Part shown: piece by piece, positions 30,092 to 32,301 of the stretch | Numbering within the stretch: the stretch's first letter is position 1 | Layout of the letters: each line of letters opens with the position of its first letter | Assembly: GCA_013812265.1 (NCBI GenBank) | Contig: JACCTQ010000070.1 | Location: 1-32,301 of the forward strand | Direction of reading: 5' to 3' | Source: Actinomycetota bacterium | Lineage (GTDB): Bacteria > Actinomycetota > Thermoleophilia > Gaiellales > Gaiellaceae | Length of the DNA stretch: 32,301 bases | Program-made: the position numbers and the translations under genes | Notes under the pieces: generated by a model | The model's input: only the letters and a program-made list of their open reading frames with translations | Told to the model about the DNA's origin: nothing | Database searches by the model: none

Positions 30092-32040
30092 GGACCGAGG
30101 AGCCCTGGGTTTCTTCGACAGAGCTTTCGCCCGCAGGGCGAAAGGCCCCCGGCTGGCGCCGCGCGCTCGCCCCCGGCTGGCTGCGCGTGCCGTGGATGAC
30201 CGCGCTCTTCTTCGGCATCGGGCTCGGGATCGTCGTCGGCATCCGGGCGCTAGCCGGCTGGGATCCCGTGTGGGACTGGCGCGCGATCACGACCGTCGCA
30301 ACCCTGACGACGGCTCCGATCGGGTTCCTGGCGGGGATCGGCGCCTTCGACTACTGGGTGCGCTACGCGATCGGGTCGCCGACCGCGCCGGAGGATCACT
30401 CCAGTCACGGCGCCTACAGCTGGCGGGACTACTTCCGCGTGAACACCGATCACAAGGTGATCGGGATCCAGTACGTCTCGACGACGATCTTCTTCTTCCT
30501 GGCGGGCGGCCTGCTCGCGATGATGGTGCGCGCCGAGCTGGCGCAGCCCGGGACGCAGTTCTTCGACAGCCAGACCTACAACGGCCTGTTCTCGGTGCAT
30601 GCCTCGCTGATGATCTTCCTGTTCGTGATTCCGGCCTTCGCCGGCCTCGCGAACTACGTCATTCCGCTCATGATCGGGGCGCCGGACATGGCGTTCCCGC
30701 GCCTGAACGCGCTGTCGTTCTGGCTGCTGCCGATCGCGGGGATCATGATGCTCTCGAGCTTCCTCGTCCCGGGCGGCGCTTTCGGCGCCGGCTGGACAGG
30801 CTACGCGCCGCTCTCGGTCGTCGGCACGGACGGCAACATCTTCTTCAACATGGGCGTCCAGTGGGCAGGCGCCTCCTCGATCATGACGGCGCTCAACTTC
30901 CTGGTCACCATCATCACCATGCGGGCGCCGGGGATGACCTTCTGGCGCATGCCGCTGCTCGTGTGGGCGAACTTCACCACGTCCCTGCTGGTGGTCGTCG
31001 CCACGCCGTTCATCGCCGGGTCGCAGTTCTTCGTCCTCTTCGACCGCGTGATGCACACCAACTTCTTCCTACCGGGCGACGGCGGGTACACGCTCGCCTA
31101 CCAGCACATCTTCTGGTTCTACTCTCACCCTGCGGTCTACATCATGATGCTGCCCGGCTTCGGCATCGCCTCGGAGGTCATCTCAGTCATGGCGCGGAAG
31201 CCGATCTTCGGATACCGGCTCATGGCGCTCTCGCTGATGGCCATCCTCGTCCTCGGGTTCTCAGTGTGGGCGCATCACATGTTCGTGTCGGGCATGGCCA
31301 CGTATCTGCGCGTGCCGATGATGATCACGACGCTTCTGATCGCGGTTCCCACCGGGATCAAGGTCTTCTCGTGGCTCGCCACCCTGTGGGAGGGAAAGTT
31401 GAACCTCTCCACGCCCATGCTCTGGGCGCTCGGGTTCGTGTCCATGTTCGTCATCGGCGGGCTGTCCGGCATCTACCTGGGGGCGGTCCCCATCGATATC
31501 GCAGTATCCGACACGTATTTCGTCGTGGCGCACATTCACTACGTGCTACTCGGCGGCTCGCTGTTCACCATTTTCGCCGGCATCTACTACTGGTTCCCAA
31601 AGATGACGGGACGCCAGTACAGCGAGCGTCTAGGCAAGACCCACTTCTGGCTCACTTTCGTCGGCTTCAACCTGACGTTTTTCCCCATGCACCTGATCGG
31701 GGTGCAGGGTATGCCGAGGCGGGTTGCCGACTACGACCCGCAGTTCGGCGACTGGAATCTCTTCATCTCGATCTCGTCGTTCCTGCTCGGAGCCTCGTTC
31801 ATCGTGTTCGTCTACAACATGATCGTCAGCTGGGCGCGCGGCCCGGCGGCGGAGGCCAATCCGTGGCGCGCCATGACGCTCGAGTGGCAGGTCTCGTCCC
31901 CGCCTCCGATCTTCAACTTCGACGAGATTCCACAGGTGGTCGGCAACCCGTACGAATACGGCGTTCCCGGCGCGCGGCATGCGCTCCTGAACGGTGACCA
32001 GGCCGCAGTCGAGGAGCGCGAACGGGTGCGCGCGCGGTGA
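30088..32040 (+). CDS. coxA: cytochrome c oxidase subunit I (A2-type heme-copper oxidase)
   Basis: This is the catalytic, proton-pumping membrane subunit, 650 residues. Heme and copper ligands are visible: H171 (FSVHASLM) and H484 for the low-spin heme, H482 (VVAHIHYV) for the high-spin heme, and H347, H396 and H397 for CuB (YSHPAVY, WAHHMF). Y351 is the cross-linked Tyr. The motif YSHPAVY at 345-351 has Tyr-Ser before the His and Ala where A1 enzymes have the key Glu, which marks an A2-type proton path like Thermus caa3. An extra N-terminal part with about two helices (36-92) precedes the conserved DHKVIGIQY. ATG at 30088 overlaps coxB. Confidence 0.96.
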   Translation: MRTEEPWVSSTELSPAGRKAPGWRRALAPGWLRVPWMTALFFGIGLGIVVGIRALAGWDPVWDWRAITTVATLTTAPIGFLAGIGAFDYWVRYAIGSPTAPEDHSSHGAYSWRDYFRVNTDHKVIGIQYVSTTIFFFLAGGLLAMMVRAELAQPGTQFFDSQTYNGLFSVHASLMIFLFVIPAFAGLANYVIPLMIGAPDMAFPRLNALSFWLLPIAGIMMLSSFLVPGGAFGAGWTGYAPLSVVGTDGNIFFNMGVQWAGASSIMTALNFLVTIITMRAPGMTFWRMPLLVWANFTTSLLVVVATPFIAGSQFFVLFDRVMHTNFFLPGDGGYTLAYQHIFWFYSHPAVYIMMLPGFGIASEVISVMARKPIFGYRLMALSLMAILVLGFSVWAHHMFVSGMATYLRVPMMITTLLIAVPTGIKVFSWLATLWEGKLNLSTPMLWALGFVSMFVIGGLSGIYLGAVPIDIAVSDTYFVVAHIHYVLLGGSLFTIFAGIYYWFPKMTGRQYSERLGKTHFWLTFVGFNLTFFPMHLIGVQGMPRRVADYDPQFGDWNLFISISSFLLGASFIVFVYNMIVSWARGPAAEANPWRAMTLEWQVSSPPPIFNFDEIPQVVGNPYEYGVPGARHALLNGDQAAVEERERVRAR

Positions 32041-32301
32041 CGGACGGACGGCCGCGCGAGTTGCTCGTGATCGCGAACGAGACGGTCGCCGGAGGAAAGC
32101 TGATCGACACCCTGCGCGCCCGCGCGGACGCCGGGCCGGTCCGGATCACGGTGGTCTGCCCGATCAACCAGCCCCGCGAGGGGTACGTCGTCTACGAGGA
32201 CACGCGCCGCGCCGCCGCCGGTCGCCGCCTCACCCAAACGCTGGAGGTGCTCGGTAAGGCCGAGATTCCGGCACACGGACTGGTCGTCGATTCCGATCCC
32301 G
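32037..32301 (+). CDS. universal-stress-like protein, partial
   Basis: The first 88 residues are visible and the gene runs off the window. The GTG at 32037 overlaps the coxA stop by 4 bp. RELLVIANETVAGGKLIDTL, then VRITVVCPINQPREGYVVYE, matches the opening of the Rossmann-like nucleotide-binding alpha/beta fold seen in actinobacterial UspA-like proteins that begin with VIANETV. An oxidase-linked role is possible from coupling to coxA, but the function is not known. Confidence 0.65.
   Translation, partial: MTDGRPRELLVIANETVAGGKLIDTLRARADAGPVRITVVCPINQPREGYVVYEDTRRAAAGRRLTQTLEVLGKAEIPAHGLVVDSDP

Noticed and set aside
30192-31997. 601-residue plus-strand frame inside coxA
   Set aside because: It is an out-of-phase shadow of coxA, Arg/His-rich and without domain signs.

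Overview
The window reads as chromosomal DNA of a high-GC actinobacterium, most likely from the class Thermoleophilia (Gaiella- or Solirubrobacter-like). This placement is an inference. It rests on the GC-rich coding sequence, frequent GTG and TTG starts, many 4-base stop/start overlaps, an Asp23 (alkaline shock) operon beside an ECF sigma factor, a caa3-type oxidase, and small DUF6458-like membrane proteins.

Region 1 (1-11150) is envelope and surface-sugar biosynthesis. It opens with the end of a frameshifted IS630-type transposase. A dTDP-L-rhamnose set follows (rmlA, rmlC, rmlD, an SRPBCC protein, rmlB), then a secreted SpoIID/LytB protein overlapping a secreted subtilisin-like protease. 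After a strong terminator and a 153-bp inverted-repeat element, three overlapping minus-strand genes encode a UDP-GlcNAc 2-epimerase, a Gfo/Idh/MocA dehydrogenase and a left-handed beta-helix acetyltransferase. That set resembles the WbpI/WbpB/WbpD route to diacetamido uronic-acid sugars.

Region 2 (11172-19430) is the most interesting part. A tRNA-Lys(CTT) gene carries at its 3' end a 44-bp sequence that is repeated exactly at 19387-19430. Between the copies lies an integrated element of 8186 bp with all genes on the plus strand. It encodes a small-terminase-like protein, an HK97-type major capsid protein, two proteins carrying six zinc-finger units in total, a winged-helix putative replication initiator, an excisionase-like protein and a tyrosine integrase. 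I see no large terminase, portal, protease, tail or lysis genes. The initiator gene holds six exact GTCCGAAC copies, read in all three codon phases, followed by 60 bp at 42% GC. This matches the layout of the lambda O gene and its origin. Paired GGTCAAAC repeats near both ends look like integrase arm sites. The best reading is a compact, capsid-encoding, self-replicating phage satellite or minimal prophage, which I cannot match to a described family.

Region 3 (19431-24110) starts with a rearrangement scar, where a membrane-protein fragment and a response-regulator fragment meet back to back at about 19741. A stress operon follows: an ECF sigma factor, a protein joining an anti-sigma-like HxxxCxxC motif to an Asp23 domain, two further Asp23-like proteins and three membrane proteins. 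A 166-bp MITE-like element has inserted cleanly into a TA between two of these genes.

Region 4 (24122-32301) holds an M28 peptidase with a CGNR zinc-finger regulator, a bitopic membrane protein convergent with a GGGDF-repeat membrane protein, a second MITE-like hairpin, a secreted CAP-domain protein, a DUF6458-like protein, and the start of a caa3 cytochrome oxidase operon (coxB, coxA and a partial universal-stress-like gene cut by the window edge).
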